A stretch of 64,000 bases of DNA, taken from positions 1 to 64,000 of the forward strand of contig JAQTZW010000013.1 of NCBI GenBank assembly GCA_028687575.1. The letters run 5' to 3'. The notes under the pieces were generated by a model. That model saw only the letters and a program-made list of their open reading frames with translations. It made no database searches and was not told the origin of the DNA. Source of the stretch: Gallionella sp. GTDB lineage: Bacteria > Pseudomonadota > Gammaproteobacteria > Burkholderiales > Gallionellaceae. The position numbers were made by a program, and so were the translations under genes. This document shows, in pieces, positions 16,949-25,233 of this stretch (positions are counted from its first letter, which is position 1; each line of letters opens with the position of its first letter).

Positions 16949-17104
16949 CTATTCCCCCATGCCATACAGCTCGACGCCCTGCGCGTTGAGCTGCTTTACC
17001 CGCTGCAATTCCAGCATGTCCGCCTCCGACAACTCCCCGGCAAATGCCATGCTGCCTGCCAGCAAGCAAATTGCGGCGAACAGGCCGCGTCCAGTTATTT
17101 TCAT
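16949..17104 (-). pseudogene. 51-aa 5' remnant of a TPR-CHAT paralogue
   Basis: ATG 17104 follows GAGGAGGG and begins 13 bp after the stop of the 969-aa TPR-CHAT gene. The product has a full signal peptide (LFAAICLLAGSMAFA-GE), then ELSEAD, ELQRVKQL and VELYGMGE before a stop. The neighbour reads ELSEAD, ELQRAEQL and VELYGRGEY at the same place. So this is the start of a second TPR-CHAT gene that now ends before the first TPR. It could still yield a short secreted peptide. Confidence 0.65.
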
Positions 17105-17117
17105 GTCGCCACCCTCC

Positions 17118-20027
17118 TCACAGCCAGTTCCCCATCAATATGAACGGCGCCCAGTAGTAGGGGTGGGAATAAGGGGCTGAGGCATCGGCAGCGTAGGCCG
17201 CCCCTTCCCCGCCCGTGCGTTTCGGGCCACGTTCGCCGCCATTGGCTATCGCGCCGCCCTTGCCCCTGAGCAGGGCGAGTTGAGCTTGGCGTAATGCTTG
17301 GGCTTTGTTGAGATGCTCCTTGTCGCGCAGCCGATAGAAGTTCTGCATCAGTTGCGCGGTGCTGGCGTCGGCCACCGGCCACAGGGTGGCCATCACGCTC
17401 TTGGCACCTTTCTTCTGCATGATCGCGCCCATGCCTTCCACTTCCCGGCCGTTGGCGTCGCGTCCGCCGCCAAATGCAGTCTCGCACGCCGACAGCGTGA
17501 CTAGGTCCACGCCTTTGAGGTCGAGTTTGGCCTTGACGTCCTGTAGCGTCAGGTGGCCGCCATCGCCCAGCAGCAGGAAGGAGTCACTCATGGTGCCGGG
17601 GGTGAATTTGAAGTGGCTGGCGATGTGCAGCACGGGGTAGTGCTGCCCTACCCCGTCCTTCAGCGCCTGTTCGGTGAATTGCTCATCCAGCCGGGTCTCG
17701 CCGATGATGCCGCCCTGCCCGACGATGCCGCCCAGTTCGCCCTTGACGCTGGCCAGCGCCGAGAAGTTCTCGTGCGCCTTGGTCACGCCCAGCCCCCACA
17801 CCTTCCAGCCCTGGGTGTTGGCTTTGTCGAGTTTGTCGGCGGCGGCTTCGTTGTACAGGCTCAGGGCGTAGTTCTCGACGAGGTAATGCTGGCCGTCATG
17901 CAGGGCGGTGAATGGCAGGTAGCGCAGCGCGCCGTTGAGCGAGAGCATGATCTGCTGCGCGCCGGCCTGCTTGAGGTCTTCCTCCACTGGTTTGATCAGG
18001 TAGCCATACAGTTCCTGCGCCAGTGCGGCGGGGTCTTGCCGGGGATTCTGCAACACGCCCCGGTAGGCGGTGATCTTCTGGTTGAGCGCCTTTTCATCTA
18101 TCTGGGCGAAGCGGGCGATGCGCACCGTGGGCGTGGTGACGATGATGCTGAGTTTGTCTTCCAGCGGCAGGTATTGCAGCAGCACGGTGTTTTGACCCAG
18201 GCTGCCCAGGAGTTCCTGGCGGCTGCCGCCTTCGTCTATCTTGCGGCTGGCTTCGTCGCGCACCGCATCTTCCTTGAGGCTGGCGAGCATGCCGTTCATG
18301 GCCGCATCGAACGCCTGCCCGGCCACTTCGAGGTCTTTTTCCAGTTGCGCCAGATGGGTTTGCTCATCTTTGCTCAGGGGGAGCTTCTCGCCGCGCTTGC
18401 GCAGCTCGGCGATCTCCTTTCCGAGTTGCGCCAACTGGCCGCCGATCTGCTGGAAGCGCGCCGCCCAGGGCGCTTCCACACCGTTGTAGCTGGCGCGCTG
18501 GTCCAACCCGGTTTCGTTCTGACTGCGCTGGATGAAATCGAAATATTCGTCTTCCTTCAGCATCGCCAGCACCTGCTGCGCCTCGGCGATGCGGCTCTCG
18601 TCCATCAGCAGGCCGGAGAGCTTCTGATAAACACCCTCGTTCTTGGACAGCAGGCTCTTCTGCATCTCCCTATCCAGCTTGGCCGACTGGCGGCGCAGTT
18701 GCTGCATGGTATTGACGGCCTGCTTGTAGAAAAAGATGGCGGCAGGAGGTTGTTGTCGGGCCTTGTAGAATCCGCCCAGGCTGGATTGCACCCCCATCAG
18801 GGTTTCCGGTAGGCCTGCAGCCTCGGAAATACGAAGAGCACGCTGATACAGCGGCAGCGCCTGGTCGTATTGGCCGAGGGCTTCGTACAAGAGCGCCAGG
18901 TTGTTCAGGCTGGTGGCGGTAGATGCATGTTCCGGGCCGAGGACTTTTTCGTGGATCGCCAGCGCGCGCTGATACAGCGGCAGCGCTTGGTCGTATTGGC
19001 CGATCGCCTTATACAGCAGCGCCAAGTTGTTCATATCTGATGCTAAATCAGGATGTTCTGGAATTAACGATTTTTCGTCGATTGCGAGGGCGCGCAGGTA
19101 GAGTGGCAGCGCCAGTTCGTATTGACCGTGGGTGCGATACAACTCTGCCAGATTGTTCAGAGCGGTGGCAGTATTGGGATGCTCAGGGCCGAGGGCCTTT
19201 TCATAGATCGCTAGAGCGCGCTGGTAAAGAGGGAGCGCCTTGTCGTATTGGCCGAGGGTATCGTACAACCCAGCAAGGTTGTTCAAACTGGTGGAGGTCC
19301 ATGGATGTTCAGGGCCAAGGGCCTTTTCGTAAATGGCTAATACGCGTATTTTGAGAGCTAATGATTTATCGTATTGCCCCAACAGTTCATACAATATTCC
19401 CAATTCATTGAGAGCAGTTGCTGTATCCACATGCTCTGGCCCGAGGGCCTTCTCCCGGATCGCCAAAGTTCGCAAATGTAGTGGCAGCGCCTGGTCGTAT
19501 TGGCCAAGGATTTTGTACATCACTGCCAAGTTGTTCAGGCTGATAGCGGTATCTGCGTGCTCGGGGCCGAGGACCTTTTCCCGGATTGTCAGTGCACGCT
19601 GATAGAGCGGCAGCGCCCGGTCGTATTGGCCAAGGATTTTGTACATCACTGCCAAGTTGTTCAGGCTGATGGCGGTATCTGCGTGCTCGGGGCCGAGGAC
19701 CTTTTCCCGGATCGCCAGGACGCGTTGATAGAGCGGCAGCGCATGGTTATATTGACCAAGGGCTTGGTACAACACCGCTATGTCGTTCAGGCTTTCGGCG
19801 ATATCGGCATGATCGGGACTGCGGACTTTTTCTTTGATCACAAGTACTTGTTGCGCGATTCCTAGAGCCTGCTGATATTCCCCTCTGCCGTACAGTTCGA
19901 CGATCAGCCCGCTGAGTTGCTCCGCCCGCTGCAACTCCTGCTCATCCGCTTCCGACAACTCCCCGGCAAACGCGCTGCTGCTTGCCAGCAAGCAAAACCC
20001 TGCCAATAACAGCCGCCAATTCTTCAT
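17118..20027 (-). CDS. Exported TPR-CHAT protease-like protein (969 aa)
   Basis: The chosen start is ATG 20027, with AAAGG upstream and a signal peptide (RLLLAGFCLLASSSAFA-GE). An upstream TTG would overlap the preceding gene. Eight full 42-residue TPR units lie at about residues 55-395. A helical region follows (LRRQSAKLDREMQKSL, then a coiled coil rich in QLAQLGKEIAELRKRGEKL). The CHAT domain has His805 (IASHFKF), Cys848 (LSACETA) and ATLWPVAD. The HF-type histidine motif and the FGGGRDANGREVEG insert are shared with the 960-aa protein upstream, which makes these two close paralogues. The stop is 14 bp before the next gene's start. Confidence 0.92.
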   Translation of the reverse strand: MKNWRLLLAGFCLLASSSAFAGELSEADEQELQRAEQLSGLIVELYGRGEYQQALGIAQQVLVIKEKVRSPDHADIAESLNDIAVLYQALGQYNHALPLYQRVLAIREKVLGPEHADTAISLNNLAVMYKILGQYDRALPLYQRALTIREKVLGPEHADTAISLNNLAVMYKILGQYDQALPLHLRTLAIREKALGPEHVDTATALNELGILYELLGQYDKSLALKIRVLAIYEKALGPEHPWTSTSLNNLAGLYDTLGQYDKALPLYQRALAIYEKALGPEHPNTATALNNLAELYRTHGQYELALPLYLRALAIDEKSLIPEHPDLASDMNNLALLYKAIGQYDQALPLYQRALAIHEKVLGPEHASTATSLNNLALLYEALGQYDQALPLYQRALRISEAAGLPETLMGVQSSLGGFYKARQQPPAAIFFYKQAVNTMQQLRRQSAKLDREMQKSLLSKNEGVYQKLSGLLMDESRIAEAQQVLAMLKEDEYFDFIQRSQNETGLDQRASYNGVEAPWAARFQQIGGQLAQLGKEIAELRKRGEKLPLSKDEQTHLAQLEKDLEVAGQAFDAAMNGMLASLKEDAVRDEASRKIDEGGSRQELLGSLGQNTVLLQYLPLEDKLSIIVTTPTVRIARFAQIDEKALNQKITAYRGVLQNPRQDPAALAQELYGYLIKPVEEDLKQAGAQQIMLSLNGALRYLPFTALHDGQHYLVENYALSLYNEAAADKLDKANTQGWKVWGLGVTKAHENFSALASVKGELGGIVGQGGIIGETRLDEQFTEQALKDGVGQHYPVLHIASHFKFTPGTMSDSFLLLGDGGHLTLQDVKAKLDLKGVDLVTLSACETAFGGGRDANGREVEGMGAIMQKKGAKSVMATLWPVADASTAQLMQNFYRLRDKEHLNKAQALRQAQLALLRGKGGAIANGGERGPKRTGGEGAAYAADASAPYSHPYYWAPFILMGNWL
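19497..19748 (-). repeat. Nearly identical adjacent TPR-coding units
   Basis: Two neighbouring 126-bp units in the 969-aa TPR-CHAT gene share a stretch of about 90 bp with a single mismatch. This is far closer than other units of the same gene, so it marks a very recent tandem duplication or conversion. Confidence 0.8.
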
Positions 20028-20041
20028 CAAGCCTTTCCCTC

Positions 20042-22924
20042 TCACAGCCAATTCCCCATCAATATGAACGGCGCCCAGTAGTAGGGGTGGTCGGTGGTGG
20101 TTGCGGCCGTGGCGGGTGGTGAGCCTGCGCGCACCGGGCCACGGCTCACTTCGGCCAGCGCCGCGCTCACTCGCCCTTCGATGAAGGCGCGCTGCGCCTG
20201 CTGCATCGCCAAGGCCTTGGTCATGCCGTGCTGGCGGAAGCCGTAGAACAGTTGCATGAACTGGCCGGTGCTCTGGTCGGCGACCGGCCAGAGCGTGGCG
20301 ATCACGCCTTTCGCCCCCTGTTTCTGCGCCTGCACGGCGAAGCCCTCGACTTCGCGGCCATTGGCATCCCGGCCTCCGCCCACCGCCGTCTCGCAGGCGG
20401 ACAGCGTCAGCAGGTCCACGTTGCGGAATTCGTACCCCTCCTTGATGGCTTGCAGTGAAAGTCTGCTGCCGTCGCCCAGCAACAGGAAGGAGTCGGTCTC
20501 GTTGCCGGGCTTGAACACGAAGTGGCTGGCCAGATGCACGACCGGCGGTTCACCCTCCAGCCCGGTCTTGAGCGAACTGGCAGTAAAGTCGCCATCCAGC
20601 TTGACCGTGCCGGGGATATCGCGGGTGATGCCCTCGAATTCGCCCTTGACCGAGGGCAAGGGGTTGAAGCCGGGCTGCCGCGCGGTCAGGCCGAAGCCCG
20701 CCAGCATCCAGTCGTCCTGCGGCTTGTCCTTGAGCTTGTCTTTGGACACTTCGGTGAACAGCGCCAGCCGATAGCGTTGCGCCAGAAATTGTTTGCCATC
20801 GTACAACGCCGCCAGCGGCAGGTAGCGCAGCGCGCCATCCAGCGACACCATCAGGGTCTGCGCGCCGGTCTGCGCGAGGTCGTCCGCCACCGGGGCGATA
20901 ATGAGGTCATAGAGCGCCCTGCCCGGCACATTCACAGCGGGATCGCGGCGGGCGATGGCATCGCGGTAGGCGGCGATCAAGCGCCCCAGTTCGGCCTCGC
21001 CGACCGCCGCTTCGCGCTTGATCTGCAGGCTGGGCGTGGTGAGCAATATCCACAGCCGCTGGTCCGTCATCAGGTAATGCAAAGTGACCGCACCCTGCCC
21101 CAGATCACGCAACGTGCCTTGCAGCGCGCGCAGGCCATCGAGATTCTTCGCGCCGAATTCCTCGTCGCGCTCCGCTTTGCTGCGGGCTGCCGACCCGTTG
21201 CTTGCCGTGAATTCCTGCCTGAGTTCGACGATGAAGGCTTCATAGGCTCGGCGCGCGACCATCTGGTCGGCATCCAGTTGATCCTTGCGACGTTGCTCGT
21301 CGGGTGTCAAACCGAGGCGGGCCTTTTTGACCAGCGCTTCCCTCTCCCGGGCCAGTTGGGCCAGTTGGCTGCTGATCTGCTGGTAACGGTCTGCCCAGGG
21401 CTGCTCCCTGCCATCAAAACCGGACTGCGTGCTGCGCGGGTCTTCGCTGCTGTTGCGCTGGATGAAGTCGAAGTATTCCGCTTCCTTCAGCATCGCCAGC
21501 ACCTGCTGGCCTTCCATCAAGCGCCCCTGCGCAAATAGCAGATCGGCCAGACGCTTGTAGACCGCCTCGTTCTTTGCCAGCAGCGACTGTTGCAATTCCT
21601 TGTCCAGCCCCTTGGATTGCTGCCTGATGCGCTGCAGGGTGTTGACGGTCTGCTTGCCGTGGAAGATCGCCAACTCGGAATTGCCGCGTTGCGCATAAAG
21701 CTGCTGCAAGGCTCCGCCCGTTTCGACGATCACGCTGAGTTCTCCGCTGGGCAGCGCAATCGCAAACGCTGCGGACAACATCTGCTCTCCCCGCGCCCGC
21801 GTTTTTTCATCGGCAGATTGCGCCAGATAGCCGCCCAAAATGCCCATGCTTTTGGCTGTCAGCGGATGGAACGGCCCCAGACCTTCGCTGCGGATATCAA
21901 CGGCCCGTTGCAGCGAGGCGATCGCCTGTTCGACCTGACCGCTGGAATACTGGAGCTGGCCCATGAAATGCAGGATGCGCGCGATGTCGGGATGTCCCGC
22001 CGGCAAAGCCTGTTCAGCGAGGGTCAGCGCGATCTGGTAATGCGGCATGGCCTCAGCCCCGCGCCCCAACTGGCGCAGCGCATCGGCGACAGCGGCATGG
22101 GCCAGCGCGATATGGGAATGCCCCGGCTGCAGGCTCTTTTCGCGTATCTGCAACGCCTCCTGATAGGCGCTCAGCGCCTGATCAGGCCGCCCCATGATTT
22201 CAAGCACATAGCCTATCTTGCTAAGAGAATTTGCGATGTCAGGATGGGCGGCGGGAAGCGCATTTCGCCTGATGGACAGCGAACGCCGGTAGAGCGGCAG
22301 TGCCTGGTCGTATTCACCCAGGCTGCGATGCACATCGCCCAGGTTGCTCAAGTCCAGCGCGACGATCGCATGATTGTCGCCGAACCGTCGGGAATCGAGT
22401 TCCAGTGCCTGTTGCAGAGGAGTAATCGCAGCGTTGTACTGTCCCATGGTCTGCAACACCAGCCCCAGTCCGCCCAATGCTGCCGCGCGCAACTCGTCGG
22501 CTTCCGCACCCTGCTTTTTCAGCAAGGCCAGCGCTTCCTGATAGGCCGATCTCGCTGCGGGATAATCGCCCCGACGATATTGCAGCGCGGCCAGGTTGAC
22601 TTGCAGCGTGAGAGCAGCCGGGTCGTCGCCTATCAGTTCCAGCGCACGCCGGTAGTCTCCGGCGGCCAGATCGAGCTGACCCGATTTCTCATGAATCACG
22701 CCCAGACTATTGAATAGCCAGCCTTTTGCACTATCGTCCGGCGCAGCGGGAATCATGCGACCCGCCAGATCCCCCGCCTGCGAATAACATCCCTGCTCGA
22801 TCAGTCGCGCCAGCGCCCGGTTGTCGTCGCCCGCCACCGGCCCGTCACAGGACGCGCCGAAAGCCGCGCCCCCTGCCATCAACAGTGCAGCAAACAGGGT
22901 GAAGCCAAGTCGTATGGGCTTCAT
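20042..22924 (-). CDS. Exported TPR-CHAT protease-like protein (960 aa)
   Basis: ATG 22924 lies 9 bp after the stop of the lipoprotein gene, without a strong ribosome-binding site, so coupling is likely. A signal peptide (MAGGAAFG-AS) is followed by a Cys-containing segment and about eight more diverged TPRs (residues 35-400). These read SLGEYDQALPLYRRSL and LGRGAEAMPHYQIAL. A helical linker leads to the CHAT domain with His801 (LASHFVF), Cys844 (LSACETA) and ATLWPVAD. TPR diversity here contrasts with the uniform repeats of the 1395-aa and 969-aa proteins, so this may be the oldest member of the local family. It is encoded directly after the Pal-like lipoprotein. Confidence 0.92.
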   Translation of the reverse strand: MKPIRLGFTLFAALLMAGGAAFGASCDGPVAGDDNRALARLIEQGCYSQAGDLAGRMIPAAPDDSAKGWLFNSLGVIHEKSGQLDLAAGDYRRALELIGDDPAALTLQVNLAALQYRRGDYPAARSAYQEALALLKKQGAEADELRAAALGGLGLVLQTMGQYNAAITPLQQALELDSRRFGDNHAIVALDLSNLGDVHRSLGEYDQALPLYRRSLSIRRNALPAAHPDIANSLSKIGYVLEIMGRPDQALSAYQEALQIREKSLQPGHSHIALAHAAVADALRQLGRGAEAMPHYQIALTLAEQALPAGHPDIARILHFMGQLQYSSGQVEQAIASLQRAVDIRSEGLGPFHPLTAKSMGILGGYLAQSADEKTRARGEQMLSAAFAIALPSGELSVIVETGGALQQLYAQRGNSELAIFHGKQTVNTLQRIRQQSKGLDKELQQSLLAKNEAVYKRLADLLFAQGRLMEGQQVLAMLKEAEYFDFIQRNSSEDPRSTQSGFDGREQPWADRYQQISSQLAQLAREREALVKKARLGLTPDEQRRKDQLDADQMVARRAYEAFIVELRQEFTASNGSAARSKAERDEEFGAKNLDGLRALQGTLRDLGQGAVTLHYLMTDQRLWILLTTPSLQIKREAAVGEAELGRLIAAYRDAIARRDPAVNVPGRALYDLIIAPVADDLAQTGAQTLMVSLDGALRYLPLAALYDGKQFLAQRYRLALFTEVSKDKLKDKPQDDWMLAGFGLTARQPGFNPLPSVKGEFEGITRDIPGTVKLDGDFTASSLKTGLEGEPPVVHLASHFVFKPGNETDSFLLLGDGSRLSLQAIKEGYEFRNVDLLTLSACETAVGGGRDANGREVEGFAVQAQKQGAKGVIATLWPVADQSTGQFMQLFYGFRQHGMTKALAMQQAQRAFIEGRVSAALAEVSRGPVRAGSPPATAATTTDHPYYWAPFILMGNWL

Positions 22925-22932
22925 AAAGCCGG

Positions 22933-23511
22933 TTATCGGAATACCGGTGCAGGGGCTTCGATGCGGCTCAGCGACCTTTTCTGTGCGGGGCCTGAAGATT
23001 CCGAGTCGCGCTGATATTTGAGATCGGCCCGGCGGTTCTGCTGCCAGTCGCTTTCATCGTGCCCCATAGCCAGCGGTTTTTCTTCGCCGTAGCTGACCGT
23101 CTGAATCTGGGATTCCCGCGCACCGCCCAGCAACAGCAGCTTCTTGACCGCATCGGCGCGGCGCTGTCCCAGTGCCAGGTTGTACTCGTTGCTGCCGCGC
23201 TCGTCACAGTTGCCCGCGATAATCACCTGCTGCTGCGGATGTGCGGCCAGATAGCGGCCATGCGCCTGCAACAGCGGCAGGTCAGCTTCCTGAACGGAAG
23301 AGGTGTCGTCCGCGAAATACACCTGCCGCCGCGACAGCGGGCTGTTCGGGTCGTCCAGCGGGGATTCGGCGCGGGTGATGAAGTGGGGCGGAGGCGGCGG
23401 AGCAGCAGCCGGCATCGGTGCCTCGATGCGGCTGACCTGTTGTTGTTTCGAGCTTGAACAGGCGGACAATGCCGCCAGAACGAGCAAACCCAGTAAATGT
23501 TTATTATTCAT
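22933..23511 (-). CDS. Pal-like OmpA-family lipoprotein with SRIEAP motifs
   Basis: ATG 23511 has GGGAGAGG upstream. A lipoprotein signal ends in LSAC with Cys18 as lipid site. A proline-rich spacer (APPPPPH) leads to an OmpA-like peptidoglycan-binding domain (residues about 62-165). It carries the classic core GNCDERGSNEYNLALGQRRA, LLLGGA and VSYGEEKP. Pal proteins tether the outer membrane to the wall. Unusual here is the motif SRIEAP, once just after the lipid anchor and once near the C-terminus. It also appears twice in the adjacent coiled-coil protein. The Asp after Ala-Asn of a usual Pal is present as DERGS. Its placement directly before a CHAT gene suggests a shared pathway. Confidence 0.9.
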   Translation of the reverse strand: MNNKHLLGLLVLAALSACSSSKQQQVSRIEAPMPAAAPPPPPHFITRAESPLDDPNSPLSRRQVYFADDTSSVQEADLPLLQAHGRYLAAHPQQQVIIAGNCDERGSNEYNLALGQRRADAVKKLLLLGGARESQIQTVSYGEEKPLAMGHDESDWQQNRRADLKYQRDSESSGPAQKRSLSRIEAPAPVFR

Positions 23512-23540
23512 TGCCGACCTCTCCCTTGAACAAGCCTGAA

Positions 23541-23966
23541 TTATGGGTTTTCACGTGTTTGAGGCGCTCTATCAGGTGCCTCGATACGGCTGACCGAGCC
23601 CGGACTGGTCGGACTGGGCGCTTTAAGCCTGGGCGGGGCCGGCTCGACGTCCAGGTCGCGCATCGGCCTGGGCCTGGCTGCACGTTTGGGAGTCGCCTCC
23701 TGCCGGCTACGCTCTGCGTCGCGTTTCCGCTCTTCCTCGATGGCGGCTTCCCTGGCCTTGCGGCTCGCCTCATCCGGCGCTGCGCGTTGCTGGCTGCCTG
23801 CGGCCTCGATGCGGCTGATCTCCATCTGCCGCCTGGCCTCCGCCTCTGCCTCTCTGGCCTTTGCCGCAGCCTGTGCCGCCGTGTCCGGGGTGGGAGTGGA
23901 TTCAGCATAGGCCGGACAGGCTGCGACACAGGCTGCTGCCATCAACATGAAAACACGTTTTTTCAT
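23541..23966 (-). CDS. Small secreted coiled-coil protein with two SRIEA motifs
   Basis: The 141-aa product starts at ATG 23966, directly behind a GGGGGGAGG stretch. It has a signal peptide (VAACPAYA-ES), an Ala/Arg/Glu-rich helical segment (KAREAEAEARRQ, KAREAAIEEERKR) and a Pro/Arg-rich disordered end. The motif SRIEA occurs in the helix (MEISRIEAAG) and again near the C-terminus (SVSRIEAPD). It is the first gene of the run lipoprotein, TPR-CHAT, TPR-CHAT. Family unknown. Confidence 0.8.
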   Translation of the reverse strand: MKKRVFMLMAAACVAACPAYAESTPTPDTAAQAAAKAREAEAEARRQMEISRIEAAGSQQRAAPDEASRKAREAAIEEERKRDAERSRQEATPKRAARPRPMRDLDVEPAPPRLKAPSPTSPGSVSRIEAPDRAPQTRENP

Positions 23967-24181
23967 CCTCCCCCCCTACTTCCGTTTGATGAATCGAATC
24001 CGATTTTTCAGGCGCTGAGCCTATTCTTCGCCACGATACCAGTTTTCAAGACTAAGGATGATGCACGCCTGCACATTTTCGTCATGCCCTACTGCCGGCG
24101 CAATATCAGTCCAGACCGGAGGACTTGTAATAGCGTAGGCCGCAGGTGCAATTCAGTACGCAACAACACACAAAATATGGA

Positions 24182-24757
24182 TCATTCTGATGTTGCATCA
24201 AACTCTCCTGAGTAGCGAAACACCTGGCCGAACAGGGGGTGCGTGATACGAAAATCCATTGCAAAATGGGTTTCGTCTACTGCCATCTCCGTGATGGTGG
24301 TGTGCCCCAGAACCAGCCATTCAGGAATTGGCAGTAGCCTATTCCCCAGTTTCGCCACGAAGCGCACGCCCCGGTAATGTAGCTTGCCGCCCTCGACGTA
24401 CACGGCCATCTGTAAACCCAGTACCGGGTTGACGAACTCGATGACTTCGTTGTTTCCCGCAGAAACCCAGAAGCTATTGAAATAAACCCTATTCCCATCG
24501 GGATAGGCAATAGTCCGCCGCCAATACTGGCGCTCACCCACGACGTGCTTTTCAACCACAGTAGGCAGCTGTTGCCCCCTGCGTTTTACCAGCGCGCCAA
24601 ATATACGCAGCACGCTGAGGTAAGGTTGCATAAACCAGGGGTACTCAATATCCATGTGCCCGCTGTCTGTCGTCGTGCCAAAGCGATAATGCGCCTGCAG
24701 CGCGGCAGGCAACTTGTGCCAATCTTCTCCCAGAGCGCATTGCATCAAACTCCTCAT
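24182..24757 (-). CDS. DUF4166-family protein
   Basis: ATG 24757 overlaps the stop of the upstream gene (ATGA) with GGAGCAGG before it. The 191-aa soluble protein begins LMQCALGEDWHKLPAAL, the usual opening of DUF4166 domains. It continues with beta-rich segments (YWRRTIAYPDG, FRITHPLFGQVFRYSGEF). DUF4166 is commonly found next to SDR-type dehydrogenases, as here. Biochemical role unknown. Confidence 0.8.
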   Translation of the reverse strand: MRSLMQCALGEDWHKLPAALQAHYRFGTTTDSGHMDIEYPWFMQPYLSVLRIFGALVKRRGQQLPTVVEKHVVGERQYWRRTIAYPDGNRVYFNSFWVSAGNNEVIEFVNPVLGLQMAVYVEGGKLHYRGVRFVAKLGNRLLPIPEWLVLGHTTITEMAVDETHFAMDFRITHPLFGQVFRYSGEFDATSE

Positions 24758-25233
24758 GATCCTGCTCCCAATAAGTTTTTGGAGACCATCAACGTAACGA
24801 CCAGCACCATTGAGATAAACGCCGGCACGCCCAACCAGAACCACCAGCGCGCCATTCTCCAGTAGATGGCAGGCAGCGGCGATACCTCAGCAGCAGCGAT
24901 GGCGGAAATATCCCTCATGCGGATTTGCAACCAAACTACCGGCAACCAGCAGATAGCCGCCAGGGAAAACAATATTAGACTGACCGCAATCCAGGGGGTC
25001 GTCAGCGGAAAATCGAGCAGATAAGCCAGCCACAGCCCACTGACAGGCTGAAAGATCACGGTCGGCGTGGTGAATATCCAGTCAGCCAGGACGACATAGC
25101 GATTGGTAACAGCGATGTGGGCGACATTATTGCTGCGGTCGGCCATCCATTTGTAGAACGCACTGCCAAGGCCGGTGCCGAAGAGCAGCACCATACTGAG
25201 GATATGTAGTGTTTTAAGCGCGGCGTAGGTCAT
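24754..25233 (-). CDS. DUF2269-family integral membrane protein
   Basis: ATG 25233 has AGGGAG upstream and overlaps the SDR gene stop by 4 bp. The 159-aa protein has four hydrophobic segments. These are LHILSMVLLFGTGLG, TTPTVIFQPVSGLWLAYLL, WIAVSLILFSLAAICW and WFWLGVPAFISMVLVV. LKTLHILSM at the start and the following pattern are typical of DUF2269. It sits between the SDR and DUF4166 genes in one operon. Confidence 0.85.
   Translation of the reverse strand: MTYAALKTLHILSMVLLFGTGLGSAFYKWMADRSNNVAHIAVTNRYVVLADWIFTTPTVIFQPVSGLWLAYLLDFPLTTPWIAVSLILFSLAAICWLPVVWLQIRMRDISAIAAAEVSPLPAIYWRMARWWFWLGVPAFISMVLVVTLMVSKNLLGAGS

Noticed and set aside
17553..18812. Plus-strand open frame of 419 codons
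   Set aside because: Antisense to the CHAT and linker region of the 969-aa protein. GC-rich codons leave the opposite frame open by chance.
20522..22717. Two long plus-strand frames (338 and 375 codons)
   Set aside because: Both are antisense to the 960-aa TPR-CHAT gene and show no recognisable motifs.
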